From Siphonodentalium dalli (Eukaryota; Mollusca; Scaphopoda; Gadilida; Siphonodentaliidae): DNA of 64,000 bases. The position numbers were made by a program, and so were the translations under genes. Location: positions 123,372,126-123,436,125 of the forward strand of contig CP136069.1 in assembly GCA_032622095.1 (NCBI GenBank). Direction: 5' to 3'. Every line of letters starts with the position of its first letter. Within the stretch, counting starts at the first letter, position 1. Positions 48,301-51,515 of the stretch are shown piece by piece. Under the pieces are notes generated by a model. The model worked only from the letters and a program-made list of their open reading frames with translations. It searched no databases and was not told where the DNA came from.

Positions 48301-49954
48301 CGTCCTCCAGAGAAACCTGTGCCAGTAGCATTTTGTTGCTGAAATGGATACATTCACATTCATGATCAATGGATCAGTATATATTATCATTCGTGACAAG
48401 ATTAATATTATCAATCATCACCTTGTATGTTGGCATGGAAAAATCTCACCCTCGGGGCTTGATATTTGGGCCAGACATGGGGCATGCCGAGTGTCCGGAC
48501 CAAATATCTGGCCCAAAGGGTGAGATTTTTCCATTCACACATATCAGGTCATTAAGGATCATTCTTCTCACAGCCCAAGAGCATCAATTTTCATTAGAAT
48601 CCCAAGAATTTGTCCATATTTATTGATGTAAAGCGCTAACTACTGTCGGTCGCCATTGTTTTAGTTTACACAAAACATGCTGATGACTAGTTAAAATAGT
48701 TCCGTCTCTTAATAAAGTATGTAAATCAGCCACAAGGGTAGGTGAGATAGCAGTCATTGGAGTGTGAGATACTAAAATATCACATGGCTTCCTCACACAG
48801 GCTGCCTGTGCTAAAATGTGTAGGGGGTGGGAGAATATCTTTATATTCCTTTGTAGCAATCCACTCATGAAACTAAACATTTTCATTGGCAATTTATTAG
48901 ATAATTTCTGGTATCCATTCAAAATCCAGATGTCCTCAAAATATTATACCATATTGTTATGGGTTGAAGCTGAAAGTTAACTTGAGGAGCTAAATATTAT
49001 TATAAGAATTCAGGAATGTATTTGATGGATGGAGGTAATTATATGTGGATTTTTAAAAGAATTTAGTTAGGATCCTCCTTGCATACTGGAACTAGATAAA
49101 TACATAACATACCGGAATGTTAGTAAGATTTATTTGAAAATAATTAAAAAGATACCAATAATGGCATTATCACTTAGTAGAAATTGCTAAACTCACCATC
49201 TGCGTTGCCAATCTGCTGGCTGGAAAGAAGAACAGTTTATATTTTTTATAAAAGGACATGTCTACAAATACAGGCATTTATGTGACAATCTTTGTTGTTA
49301 AAAATAAGCTAACATCACCCTCCAATTAAGTTTTTGATAAGAATGAGGAACTGTCCATACATATACAATTAGCTTGAGGGAAAAAGCTCAGACTTCAAAA
49401 TTTCCCCAGCTGATTGATGAACCATTGTCGGCTCATTGGGACCATGGTCCATCATGATGTGCCCAAATAAGATGAACCTAAAGGCCTGAATTGATTCATT
49501 TAAACTGATGTTATGGCCCAAACACTTACATCTATAAAGTGAGATCGTGGTTTCCTATCACATTTCCAAACTCAAAGACTGTAACCAAGAAGTGGACGTC
49601 AATGCATTGTGTGGTCGCATCAACATCTTACTAGTAAGCTGTCATTCCACTTGAAAAAGCCCGTTAGAATGGCCAAATGCTAACTAGTGATATTATAATT
49701 GAAACAAGTGTTAAGGTGTATCCAACTTATTTCTGCCAACATTTTATAGCTAGACAGGTAATTTGAAAATATTTGTTATTTGAAATTCAAAAGAATCAAA
49801 TTAAAATTGACAGCAGAGTCTGCAAATCAGATATACGGTACTCGATAGATTTTTCAGAACTGATAAATAATTTTCATGAAAAAATTTACCTGTCCCTGGA
49901 GGCCTAGCACCAGTCTTTGGAGGTCGTCCCACACTACTTGGTGGCCTTCCAGAC
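3153..49954 (-). CDS. IFT74: IFT74 (intraflagellar transport protein 74), gene span of 19 visible coding exons, partial
   Basis: IFT74 is a coiled-coil subunit of the IFT-B complex. It pairs with IFT81, and its basic N-terminus helps bind tubulin cargo in cilia (family knowledge). Nineteen minus-strand exons with GT/AG borders join without a phase break into about 485 residues. In order: a Pro/Gly/Arg-rich N-terminal tail, the family signature [13 protein letters not shown], then [17 protein letters not shown], then continuous heptad-like coiled coil to the last visible exon. The order and spacing follow vertebrate IFT74 (about 600 residues) from near residue 22 to near residue 490. The start codon exon is not identified, and the C-terminal ~100 residues must lie left of position 1. 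Introns average over 2 kb and consist largely of transposons; the largest (3317-18403) is 15 kb. No stop or frameshift is seen, so the gene looks functional. Confidence 0.95.
3355..3815. repeat. Dispersed repeat, inverted partner at 34545-35015
   Basis: About 450 bp matching 34545-35015 in opposite orientation. Shared landmarks are an (AAC)n tract beside ATTTCTTCAAAA, the stretch around ACTTGATTTTAGAGTTATCC, and CCCGAAGCCAAAGAAATAG. It lies directly outside the large inverted structure that starts at 3902. Confidence 0.8.
3902..5215. repeat. Left arm of the large inverted repeat
   Basis: It contains repeated AAGATGGC/GGCCGCC blocks (for example 4041-4066, 4200-4225, 4550-4580 and 4910-4935). 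It pairs with the right arm through landmarks such as TTAACTGATCATTGGAGCAA (4330) and its complement near 12560. Small indels and point changes show the arms are not recent copies. Confidence 0.85.
5225..5800. repeat. Minisatellite, orientation switches inside
   Basis: Diverged units of about 45-52 bp built on CCATATAGTCACTCC, GTATACCTATTC and CACCTCACC. From 5225 to about 5450 the units lie on the minus strand, and from about 5575 to 5800 on the plus strand. The open frames here are by-products of the repeat. Confidence 0.75.
5801..6138. mobile_element. Short palindromic-end module of bipartite element 1
   Basis: A MITE-like 338-bp unit with inverted ends that include an AT-rich palindrome (ATATTTTTAAAAATAT) and GAACACTGAACTATATGG. 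Between them lies GGGTTGGGAATGGCACC, which is shared with the module at 12806-13131. Confidence 0.75.
6830..7300. repeat. Tandem duplication inside bipartite element 1
   Basis: 6830-7095 and 7099-7300 are diverged direct repeats. Each begins with an AT-rich run (ATATAAAATGATATAATA) and then carries AAGCTGCGCCCA and CAGAGAACATG. A third diverged pair with similar character is seen at about 9120-9350 and 9470-9720. These explain the open frames in the area. Confidence 0.7.
10348..11690 (+). repeat. Minisatellite array, ~45-52 bp units
   Basis: Some 25 or more diverged units of the form ACCATATAGCCACTC followed by GTATAC and CACCTCACC, mostly on the plus strand. It is the same array as 5225-5800, separated from it by bipartite element 1. 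Open frames rich in Thr, His, Ile and Pro are artefacts of the unit. Confidence 0.8.
11691..12805. repeat. Right arm of the large inverted repeat, part 1
   Basis: Inverted match to 4095-5215, including CTCAGTTCTGTATCAAAGTT (11714) against the complement at about 5190, and CATTTTGGCGGCCATCTTGG (12681) against about 4205. Confidence 0.85.
12806..13131. mobile_element. Short palindromic-end module of bipartite element 2
   Basis: The 326-bp counterpart of 5801-6138. Its inverted ends differ in sequence (TAATTTTTATAATTAAAATTA and GAAGCCCGAAATTGAAC) but the layout and the inner GGGTTGGGAATGGCACC are the same. Confidence 0.75.
12806..16696. mobile_element. Bipartite TIR element, copy 2
   Basis: Module 12806-13131 and body 13131-16696, in the same arrangement and orientation as copy 1. 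The module's 150 bp after GAACTATATGGATTA is the inverted copy of 16515-16683. The body begins GGAGAAGCCCTCAACTG and carries AGCCCAGGAGGAGGCACGAG, as in copy 1 (6188). The empty site is visible in the left arm (4088-4104), so the borders are known to within a few bases. Confidence 0.75.
16697..16884. repeat. Right arm of the large inverted repeat, part 2
   Basis: Inverted match to 3902-4092, from CTGACTTAGGGTCTGGGC to GGGTACCCCTATTAGC. It shows that copy 2 of the bipartite element split this arm. Confidence 0.85.
16885..17648. other. Intron sequence, no feature recognised
   Basis: A 106-residue open frame on the plus strand (17100-17420) has no recognisable motif and no splice context. I do not call it a gene. 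Homopolymer A and T runs lie at 17510-17590. Confidence 0.4.
17649..17781. mobile_element. Near-perfect hairpin MITE
   Basis: A 133-bp imperfect palindrome. Arms run from TAGAGCATGACTTG through AAATACGCCGATATAGTGCA to GTTGTGTAGTTCAC, with a loop near TCCGCTTCGCGTC. The ends TA|GAGCATG and CATGCTC|TA allow a TA target duplication. Confidence 0.75.
18132..18341. mobile_element. Double-hairpin hAT-type MITE, copy a
   Basis: The terminal inverted repeat CAAGCCTTGAAATAG is flanked by GAGGGTGC and GAGGGCGC, an 8-bp target duplication with one change, as in hAT elements. Inside are two hairpins on CAGAATGAGG and GGTGAATTTGGTGATGCTAG. It ends 62 nt from the exon donor at 18403. Confidence 0.85.
18404..18524 (-). 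CDS. IFT74: IFT74 exon r, 121 nt
   Basis: The acceptor is TTTCCAG before AACATGGGG and the donor GTGAAT follows GCTAAGG. It codes [20 protein letters not shown] and on to TTTGLAK, coiled-coil region. It ends in phase 1 and joins to the exon at 3316. Confidence 0.95.
18657..19965. repeat. Island A: iterated word ATAACGGTAAAGACA, both orientations
   Basis: At least a dozen copies or close variants of the word are scattered over 1.3 kb. Plus-strand copies lie at 18657, 18832, 19017, 19030, 19059, 19254, 19275 and 19614. The variant ATAACGGAGTGGACA lies at 19414 and 19782. Inverted copies lie at about 18814, 18997, 19221, 19239 and 19948. Spacing is irregular, so this is not a satellite or CRISPR array. 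No gene is visible inside. Confidence 0.75.
20183..20412. mobile_element. Double-hairpin hAT-type MITE, copy b
   Basis: Ends are CAAGCCTTGAAATAG and its complement, flanked by CCTGCGGT and TCTGCGGT (7 of 8 match). Two internal hairpins meet at CTGAGGTGTAAGCAG. Confidence 0.85.
20452..20684. mobile_element. piggyBac-like MITE (TTAA family Q), diverged
   Basis: It begins TTAACCCTTCTATACTAAAT and carries ATGTTCAGATAATATGTTC. The right end is decayed near AAAGAAAGAGTAA. It is the same family as 20732-20963 and 36231-36495. Confidence 0.65.
20732..20963. mobile_element. piggyBac-like MITE (TTAA family Q)
   Basis: A 232-bp unit from TTAACCCTTTCCATACT to TATAGAAAGGGTTAA, with TTAA at both borders as expected for piggyBac-type insertion. 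The right TTAA lies at intron positions +16 to +19 after the exon at 20979. Confidence 0.8.
20979..21035 (-). CDS. IFT74: IFT74 exon q, 57 nt
   Basis: The acceptor TTTACAG precedes ATTAGAAGA and the donor is GTAAGC. It codes [19 protein letters not shown], which matches the family's segment ending in LLEHCSR. Phase 0 at both ends. Confidence 0.95.
21121..21585. mobile_element. MITE with TIR ATATGTGACC and two GAATGCATTGGC hairpins
   Basis: A 465-bp element with inverted ends of about 130 bp: ATATGTGACCCGCCATATC, then GTCGTAAGTCGGGATT, then a perfect hairpin of about 70 bp (GCCAATGCATTCTC...). The core between the hairpins holds CCCTGCAGGGAGCCCC. The same core, inverted, sits in 35128-35570 with different outer ends. 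Confidence 0.8.
21695..21919. mobile_element. piggyBac-like MITE with GAATGCACTGGC hairpins
   Basis: It contains two hairpins of the TTATATATGCGAG type and the core TATTTACCTTGACCTTGTAA, shared with 36505-36680 and 44870-45116. The right end GAACGGGTTAA touches the splice donor of the exon at 21925. The left end is decayed. Confidence 0.75.
21925..21965 (-). CDS. IFT74: IFT74 exon p, 41 nt
   Basis: The acceptor TTTTTCAG precedes AATTCCTG and the donor is GTAAG followed directly by the TTAA of a MITE. It codes [14 protein letters not shown]; the first Glu is completed from the exon at 25582. Ends in phase 0. Confidence 0.95.
21966..24058. other. Intron sequence, little recognised
   Basis: A partial copy of TTAA family Q is visible from about 23589 (TTTAACTCTTTATATGCTAA). 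Open frames at 22315-22509 and 22961-23152 have no recognisable motif or splice context. Confidence 0.4.
24067..25347. mobile_element. Non-autonomous hAT element, 1.28 kb
   Basis: The terminal inverted repeat TAGTGCTGGGACGGTTG is flanked by a perfect 8-bp duplication GATATCAT (24059-24066 and 25348-25355). Subterminal repeats of AACCGGTTA are seen near both ends. Internal open frames on either strand do not show a hAT catalytic or BED domain that I can recognise. A run of 16 G lies near 24951-24966. Confidence 0.9.
25582..25635 (-). CDS. IFT74: IFT74 exon o, 54 nt
   Basis: The acceptor TTGCTTAG precedes GTGAGAAG and the donor is GTAAGT. It codes [18 protein letters not shown], one of the most conserved parts of the family. 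Phase 1 at both ends. Confidence 0.95.
25776..26118. mobile_element. Hairpin MITE with TIR CAATATGGTGCTGGACATTT
   Basis: A 343-bp unit with inverted ends CAATATGGTGCTGGAC and GTCCAGCACCATATATTG. The right half holds the GGTGATGCTAGCCCC hairpin shared with the CAAGCCTTG MITEs. No clear target duplication remains. Confidence 0.75.
26589..26668 (-). CDS. IFT74: IFT74 exon n, 80 nt
   Basis: The acceptor TTTTTTTTCAG precedes GACCAATG and the donor is GTATTT. It codes [19 protein letters not shown] and on to EENQ. Enters in phase 2 and leaves in phase 1. Confidence 0.95.
26669..27716. other. Intron sequence, mostly unrecognised
   Basis: A partial TTAA family Q copy lies at about 26695-26790 (GTTGAACTTATTATCTGAG). 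The rest, including a 94-residue minus-strand open frame at 27344-27628, shows no recognisable motif. Confidence 0.4.
27717..27969. mobile_element. Double-hairpin hAT-type MITE, copy c
   Basis: A perfect 8-bp duplication TTCCCTGG flanks AAAGCCTTGAAATAG and its complement ending GGCTTG. Two hairpins meet at CTGAGGTGTAAGCAG. The element ends 26 nt from the donor of the exon at 27996. Confidence 0.9.
27996..28146 (-). CDS. IFT74: IFT74 exon m, 151 nt
   Basis: The acceptor AATTTTCAG precedes TTCGTCTA and the donor is GTAAGT. It codes [17 protein letters not shown] and later [20 protein letters not shown], a strongly conserved IFT74 segment. Enters in phase 1 and leaves in phase 2. Confidence 0.97.
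28147..28957. other. Intron sequence, no feature recognised
   Basis: AT-rich sequence without an exon, inverted repeat or tandem repeat that I can see. Confidence 0.4.
28958..28991 (-). CDS. IFT74: IFT74 exon l, 34 nt
   Basis: The acceptor TTTTACAG precedes GAATTATC and the donor is GTACTG. It codes [11 protein letters not shown], matching the family's AHSQVKQEA. Enters in phase 0 and leaves in phase 1. Confidence 0.93.
29012..29600. mobile_element. Diverged TTAA (family Q) MITE interrupted by a hAT element
   Basis: The left end is TTAACCCTTTAATAATTACTC. After the nested element the sequence resumes with CCAGTTATAATAGTATACG and then GTATCTGAACATTCCTTGA, family Q internal landmarks. The right end is not clear. 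The TTAA lies 19 nt upstream of the acceptor of the exon at 28958-28991. Confidence 0.6.
29046..29426. mobile_element. Small hAT-type element nested in a MITE
   Basis: Ends are TAGGGCTGTAATTATAC and CGTTACAGCTCTA, with flanks ATTCTCTC and ATTCTCCA (6 of 8 match). Internally it repeats CACGATACGATAC-type words in both orientations. Confidence 0.65.
29601..30372. other. Intron sequence, no feature recognised
   Basis: AT-rich. No exon or clear repeat seen. Confidence 0.4.
30373..30599. mobile_element. Near-perfect 225-bp hairpin MITE (pogo/Tc1-like ends)
   Basis: TA then CAGTAATGCCCTAAGTAATC runs into a nearly perfect palindrome centred at about 30486, ending GATTACTTAGGGCATTACTG then TA. The TA borders and CAGT start fit a Tc1/mariner or pogo-type MITE. 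Arms differ at very few positions, so this copy looks young. Confidence 0.85.
30600..31400. repeat. Degenerate repeat with ACAGACATCGGACGGAC tail
   Basis: Two diverged direct units (about 30604-30735 and 30780-30900) contain AATGTCCTCATAGT and GAGCACTAC.GTTCAAGTTATG and end in a GACAGACAT/GGATGGACGA tail. A related unit follows at about 31000-31370. The tail type recurs at 41125, 56105 and 62700. Confidence 0.55.
31585..31707 (-). CDS. IFT74: IFT74 exon k, 123 nt
   Basis: The acceptor TTCCTCAG precedes AACCCGAAC and the donor is GTATGC. It codes [19 protein letters not shown] and on to [10 protein letters not shown]. Phase 0 at both ends. Confidence 0.95.
31966..32610. mobile_element. Putative TIR element, TTAGGCTCCTGC ends
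   Basis: TTAGGCTCCTGCGAA at the left pairs with TTTGCAGGAGCCTAA at the right, 645 bp apart. The target duplication is unclear. No coding region is recognised inside. Confidence 0.5.
32787..32865 (-). CDS. IFT74: IFT74 exon j, 79 nt
   Basis: The acceptor CTAACAG precedes AAAAGAAG and the donor is GTAAAT. It codes [16 protein letters not shown] and ends NLVNDM. Enters in phase 2 and leaves in phase 0. Confidence 0.95.
33398..34065. mobile_element. TIR element, GTCGCCTTACAGTCAAAAGG ends, with internal iterated word
   Basis: Inverted ends of about 40 bp run from ACATATCGTCGCCTTACAG through TCAAAAGGTCGTAAGT at the left to the complement at the right. Inside, the word CAAAACRTCGTAACTC recurs in diverged form (33496, 33588, 33782 region). 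Confidence 0.8.
34365..34426 (-). CDS. IFT74: IFT74 exon i, 62 nt
   Basis: The acceptor TATTTTAG precedes CTACGGGC and the donor is GTGAGT. It codes [20 protein letters not shown]. Enters in phase 0 and leaves in phase 2. Confidence 0.95.
34545..35015. repeat. Dispersed repeat, inverted partner of 3355-3815
   Basis: Contains the complements of the landmarks named for 3355-3815, with a few indels. Confidence 0.8.
35128..35570. mobile_element. piggyBac-like MITE (TTAA family P) with GAATGCATTGGC hairpins
   Basis: It runs from TTAACCCTTTACCCAACAG to TTGGGTAAAGGGTTAA, so TTAA sits at both borders. It carries two perfect hairpins and the same core as 21121-21585 in inverted orientation. Confidence 0.85.
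35571..36147. other. Intron sequence, no feature recognised
   Basis: AT-rich, with a 76-residue open frame (35660-35890) that has no recognisable motif. Confidence 0.4.
36148..36207 (-). CDS. IFT74: IFT74 exon h, 60 nt
   Basis: The acceptor CTTTTATAG precedes CTTGTTGA and the donor is GTAAGT. It codes [20 protein letters not shown], matching the family's MLVDKL segment. Phase 0 at both ends. Confidence 0.95.
36231..36495. mobile_element. piggyBac-like MITE (TTAA family Q), complete
   Basis: A 265-bp unit from TTAACCCTTTCTTTTC to ATACGAAGGGTTAA. The inner sequence has AATATTCAGATAATAAGTTC and its partial complement. It begins 21 nt from the acceptor AG of the exon at 36148-36207. Confidence 0.85.
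36505..36680. mobile_element. piggyBac-like MITE with GAATACACTGGC hairpin, truncated
   Basis: The left end is TTAACCCCTTCATGACGGG, followed by one full hairpin and the core AAGGTCAAGGTAAATATTG. The second hairpin breaks off near 36680. Same subfamily as 21695-21919 and 44870-45116. Confidence 0.75.
36681..37974. other. Intron sequence with a poly-C tract
   Basis: A run of C with one A (36964-36994) is the only marked feature. The rest shows no exon or repeat I recognise. Confidence 0.5.
37975..38035 (-). CDS. IFT74: IFT74 exon g, 61 nt
   Basis: The acceptor TATTTCAG precedes AGCTGAAT and the donor is GTAAGT. It codes [20 protein letters not shown], matching the family's AETLAVEIKELQGQL. 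Enters in phase 2 and leaves in phase 0. Confidence 0.96.
38142..39263. mobile_element. hAT element, 1.12 kb, internally deleted
   Basis: The terminal inverted repeat TAGAGATGGGCGGTT is flanked by a perfect 8-bp duplication CTTCAAAA (38134-38141 and 39264-39271). Subterminal ACCGAAACCGA and CGGTTTCGGTTG repeats lie at both ends. A BED-finger start is kept at 38261-38371, but the transposase core is gone. Confidence 0.93.
38261..38371 (+). pseudogene. hAT transposase N-terminus, BED zinc finger remnant
   Basis: The ATG at 38261 opens 36 residues: [19 protein letters not shown], then the cysteines of CAACNIC and RKEF, then a stop. SPVWKYF followed by paired cysteines is the typical start of a BED finger, the DNA-binding domain at the N-terminus of hAT transposases. 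The histidine half is missing and the reading stops at 38369-38371. It is therefore a truncated remnant inside a non-autonomous element. Confidence 0.8.
39300..41215 (+). repeat. Tandem ~160-bp AAGATGGCTGC units with ACAGACGAC tail, split by a hAT element
   Basis: Units on AAATCCAAGATGGCTGCC, CATATGAAGTTTGG and GGTGTGCCAAA recur at about 39420, 39580, 39720, 40790 and 40950. The array ends with CATGGATGGACAGACGACAG, CCAATCCATGGCAATTGC and AAGTTGAGCTAAAAAT. The same unit type and tail are found at 54827-56182. Confidence 0.75.
39771..40708. mobile_element. Non-autonomous hAT element, 938 bp
   Basis: Ends are TAGTGATACGGACCGGACC and its diverged complement ending CATCACTA, with a perfect 8-bp duplication ATGTTCAC (39763-39770 and 40709-40716). 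Both ends are filled with GGACCGGTCC-type repeats, likely subterminal transposase sites. Confidence 0.93.
41728..41852. mobile_element. Hairpin MITE, ~120 bp
   Basis: Arms run from AACACAGTGTTTTGAGATG through TGTGTTATCTCAACTCATTA to the complement, with a small loop at CTATA near 41790. AT-rich flanks. Confidence 0.65.
41965..42218. mobile_element. Double-hairpin hAT-type MITE, copy d
   Basis: A perfect 8-bp duplication CACAACTA flanks CAAGGCTTGAAATATTG and its complement ending AAGGTTTG. Two hairpins as in the other copies. It ends 22 nt from the donor of the exon at 42241. Confidence 0.93.
42241..42339 (-). CDS. IFT74: IFT74 exon f, 99 nt
   Basis: The acceptor GTCATACAG precedes GGCTAAAAT and the donor is GTAAAT. 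It codes [17 protein letters not shown] and ends SSSYLTYEK, start of the coiled coil. Phase 2 at both ends. Its 5' edge and acceptor are duplicated 362 bp upstream. Confidence 0.96.
42328..42790. repeat. IFT74: Tandem duplication that copies an IFT74 splice acceptor
   Basis: The sequence from 42328 (CATTGATTTTAGCCCTGTATG) through the adjoining intron and the left part of a MITE is repeated from 42690. The second copy carries the acceptor and the first 12-14 exon bases but no exon body. Confidence 0.85.
42418..43076. mobile_element. piggyBac-like MITE (TTAA family P) enlarged by duplication
   Basis: The outer borders are TTAACCCTTTACCCAACAC and TTGGGTAAAGGGTTAA. Hairpins GCCAATGCATTCTC lie at 42450, 42597 and 42810, and a second TTAACCCTTTACCC lies at 42780, all explained by the 362-bp tandem duplication. 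Confidence 0.8.
43077..43517. other. Intron sequence, no feature recognised
   Basis: AT-rich. No exon or repeat seen. Confidence 0.4.
43526..44337. mobile_element. hAT-type element, 812 bp
   Basis: The terminal inverted repeat CAGTGTTCGCCCTG is flanked by a perfect 8-bp duplication GTCATTTT (43518-43525 and 44338-44345). Subterminal AAGTGGCTAAAA repeats lie near both ends. Decayed coding sequence lies inside (43970-44256). Confidence 0.93.
43970..44256 (+). pseudogene. Decayed coding fragment inside the hAT element
   Basis: One frame reads [20 protein letters not shown] and on to KFASVLEMI, then a stop near 44086. A shifted frame continues [19 protein letters not shown] and ends VCG with a stop at 44254-44256. 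The mix of charged and hydrophobic residues over two frames looks like an old coding region with one frameshift. I do not recognise the family. It may be transposon protein or captured host sequence. Confidence 0.4.
44480..44780 (+). repeat. Direct dimer of ~150-bp units
   Basis: AGCGAGGTCAAGGTCAAGGA and ATACCAAATTTGAGT.GGATCGGTC occur twice (about 44506 and 44655; 44588 and 44729). Confidence 0.75.
44870..45116. mobile_element. piggyBac-like MITE with GAATGCACTGGC hairpins, complete
   Basis: A 247-bp unit from TTAACCCTTTCATGCTGG to ATCATGGAAGGGTTAA, TTAA at both borders, with two hairpins around GGTCAAGGTAAATATTG. The right TTAA lies 28 nt into the intron after the exon at 45145. Confidence 0.85.
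45145..45193 (-). CDS. IFT74: IFT74 exon e, 49 nt
   Basis: The acceptor TTATCCAG precedes GACCACAG and the donor is GTATTA. It codes [17 protein letters not shown], nearly the family consensus. Enters in phase 1 and leaves in phase 2. Confidence 0.97.
45194..46354. other. Intron sequence, no feature recognised
   Basis: AT-rich. A palindromic CTCACGCTCC/GGAG-type patch near 45565-45640 is too weak to call. Confidence 0.35.
46355..46590. mobile_element. TTAA family Q MITE, truncated
   Basis: It begins TTAGCCCTTTCTATACTAATT and carries ATGTTCAGATAATAAGTTC and the complement GAACTTAATACCTGAACAT. It ends in GGGATAACTACTCAT where an AAT microsatellite begins. Confidence 0.7.
46594..47035 (-). mobile_element. 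Retroelement 3' end with (ATT)n tail
   Basis: An (AAT)n tract (46594-46621) is followed by TTTATATAGCG, CATGCTTTGTACAATATTAC and CTTGCTCAAGGGTCACAACT. This order is typical of the 3' region of invertebrate LINE/SINE elements that end in (ATT)n on the other strand, so the element reads on the minus strand. The same opening (AAT then TTTATATAGC) is found at 63545. Confidence 0.55.
47191..47421. mobile_element. TTAA-bounded MITE with CTCTTTAA ends
   Basis: A 231-bp unit from TTAACTCTTTAATACTTAA to GATGTTAAAGAGTTAA. TTAA at both borders suggests a piggyBac-type origin. Confidence 0.65.
47494..47571 (-). CDS. IFT74: IFT74 exon d, 78 nt
   Basis: The acceptor AATTTTCAG precedes CACTCAAT and the donor is GTAATG. 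It codes [20 protein letters not shown] and then MKTGVK, the most diagnostic IFT74 stretch in the window. Phase 1 at both ends. Confidence 0.98.
47572..48283. other. Intron sequence, no feature recognised
   Basis: A 68-residue plus-strand open frame (47716-47922) has no motif I recognise. Confidence 0.4.
48284..48338 (-). CDS. IFT74: IFT74 exon c, 55 nt
   Basis: The acceptor CATTTCAG precedes CAACAAAAT and the donor is GTAAGA. It codes [18 protein letters not shown], part of the flexible Gly-rich tail. Enters in phase 0 and leaves in phase 1. Confidence 0.92.
48435..48534. mobile_element. Hairpin MITE, 100 bp
   Basis: ATGGAAAAATCTCACCCT and ATATTTGGGCCAGACA pair with the right half ending GGGTGAGATTTTTCCAT. 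The loop is around GGGGCATGCC. Confidence 0.75.
48535..49196. other. Intron sequence, no feature recognised
   Basis: A 100-residue minus-strand open frame (48620-48922) has no recognised motif and no splice context that fits IFT74. Confidence 0.4.
49197..49219 (-). CDS. IFT74: IFT74 exon b, 23 nt microexon
   Basis: The acceptor TCTTTCCAG precedes CCAGCAGA and the donor is GTGAGT. It codes ASRLATQM. Only 23 nt long, yet both phases fit its neighbours (enters in phase 1, leaves in phase 0). The peptide resembles the RVATAM stretch of the family's N-terminal tail. Confidence 0.85.
49220..49889. other. Intron sequence, no feature recognised
   Basis: No exon or repeat seen. Confidence 0.4.
49890..49954 (-). 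CDS. IFT74: IFT74 exon a (first recognisable), 65 nt
   Basis: The acceptor ATATTGTAG precedes GTCTGGAAG and the donor is GTAAAT. It codes [14 protein letters not shown] followed by ARPPG, the Arg/Pro-rich basic tail that in IFT74 contributes to tubulin binding. It enters in phase 2, so a further upstream exon must supply the start codon and two bases of a codon. By comparison with vertebrates about 20 residues are missing. Confidence 0.92.
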
Positions 49955-50329
49955 CTACAATATAAAAAACAGATAAAAATCTATTTTAAGCAATTCATTG
50001 ACCCTTCCATGAGTGGAGATTCCTGATATACCGGTACATCACATATATAAGAGAATTCCGGAGTACTGATGGGTTTACAACATTCTTGTGAATCTTGTAA
50101 GTTGAAATTACAGTGATTGGGCAGTTTATATTTATAGATCATTTGCAACAGTGTTAACTGTTATCTGTATGTGCACGCATTCGTTAGCATCGAGTAGTAT
50201 CTAAGTTAGCTCAAGAGCAGAGGTGTGTGTACTCCGTAGATTATAGAAACCATATCACTGGCCAGTGGCCATGGGAATGCAATGAATTCACCTGATCATT
50301 GCTGATGCGATGGAAAAGTGGGAAGTCAG

Positions 50330-50430
50330 TAACCATGGGAAGTTGGTAGCCGAGAGGCAGCGTACTGGTCTCTCATGCTAGCAGACCTGGTATCGCAACC
50401 TTGACAGGGCATTCTGACAAAAATCAGAAC
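50330..50430 (+). mobile_element. tRNA-derived SINE-like sequence
   Basis: TTGGTAGCCGAGAGG resembles a Pol III A box and GACCTGGTATCGCAACC a diverged B box, about 45 bp apart as in a tRNA-like head. No tail or target duplication could be defined. Confidence 0.4.
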
Positions 50431-50652
50431 TCTGTCAGATATACCGTACCAAGTTTGTCAGGCTGAAAAGTCTCATTCCAGATCACTGAATAAAGATCCG
50501 AATACAAAATGCCGACTCCCCCCCATTACATTTGTCCAGGTATGTTGTCGATGGTGCAGTACGGTGTCCAATCGGATGTGGACATTTGTCATTATAATCA
50601 TTTAATGGCTGACCCGTCCTGTGTACACGTCACTTGTTGTGTGCACGTCAAA

Positions 50653-51510
50653 CAGGTCGGGCACAGGTGCCAAATGAGCTAAATAGCTCATTTGAGCTCA
50701 CATAGCTAAATTGAGCCAAATGTTTAATGTGATTTAAGTCCATTTCCTTAGTTCAACACATGCATCAAATTATCGCATTGCGAATTTACATTCATTAGTT
50801 AGACCCCACTTCAAGCTTCACAGAAACTCCTTCGGTACAAGTAATTAAAACAGTAGTGGCGCGATCAAAGGCAATTTGATTAACACTTTTAGGAGAATGA
50901 TTACAATGTCTTATCCGACTGGATAAACCGCTGGCATCAATTTACGAGAAATCGAACGTACACTGATCTGCCATTAAGAGAAGAAACGATACGGAAGCGT
51001 GAGTGGTCAGTACTAGTACATTCATATTTCACGCATCGTTTACTATGTCTTTTTCTATTGTGTCGATGTGGTAAAAGCGCGTGGCTTTCCGTATCTCACA
51101 ACTAGTGAAATTCAATTAAAGTAATGCTTATAAACACATAGACGGAGCCTGTTTTGAGCAGCCAATCAGAACGTTTGTTTCATATTATCTTAGGACAAGC
51201 TTAGAGATAGCGGAGCGAATATGACACAGCACGATTGGCCGACAGAAAAGTCAATTTAAAACCATTTTCTCTTACGAATTTTAATGAAAACATATGGATA
51301 AATCCTTAAGCAAATATCACGTAAAAGATATCAAGACTGTTGTGAGTAGATGAGCACAAGATATATTTGTGAAGCTCAATATTAGGTTGGTCCAGTAGAA
51401 ATAAATTCACAATGCGATAATTTGATGCACGCGTTGAACTGAGAAAATGGACTTTAAATCACATTAAAAAATTAGCTCAATTTAGCTATTTGGCACCTGT
51501 GCCCGACCTG
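50653..51510. mobile_element. TIR element with ~150-bp ends and 5-bp target duplication
   Basis: The left end CAGGTCGGGCACAGGTGCC and about 150 bp after it (with AGCTAAATAGCTCATTTGAG and AAATTATCGCATTGCGAATT) are mirrored at the right end. A perfect TCAAA flanks both sides (50648-50652 and 51511-51515). The inner 550 bp has no recognisable gene. Confidence 0.85.
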
Positions 51511-51515
51511 TCAAA

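Noticed and set aside
50292-50299. Start codon exon of IFT74 at ATG ATC AG
   Set aside because: Phase and donor fit, but it would give only two residues before the Arg/Pro tail, where the family has about 20, and there is no independent support. Kept only as a possibility in the findings.
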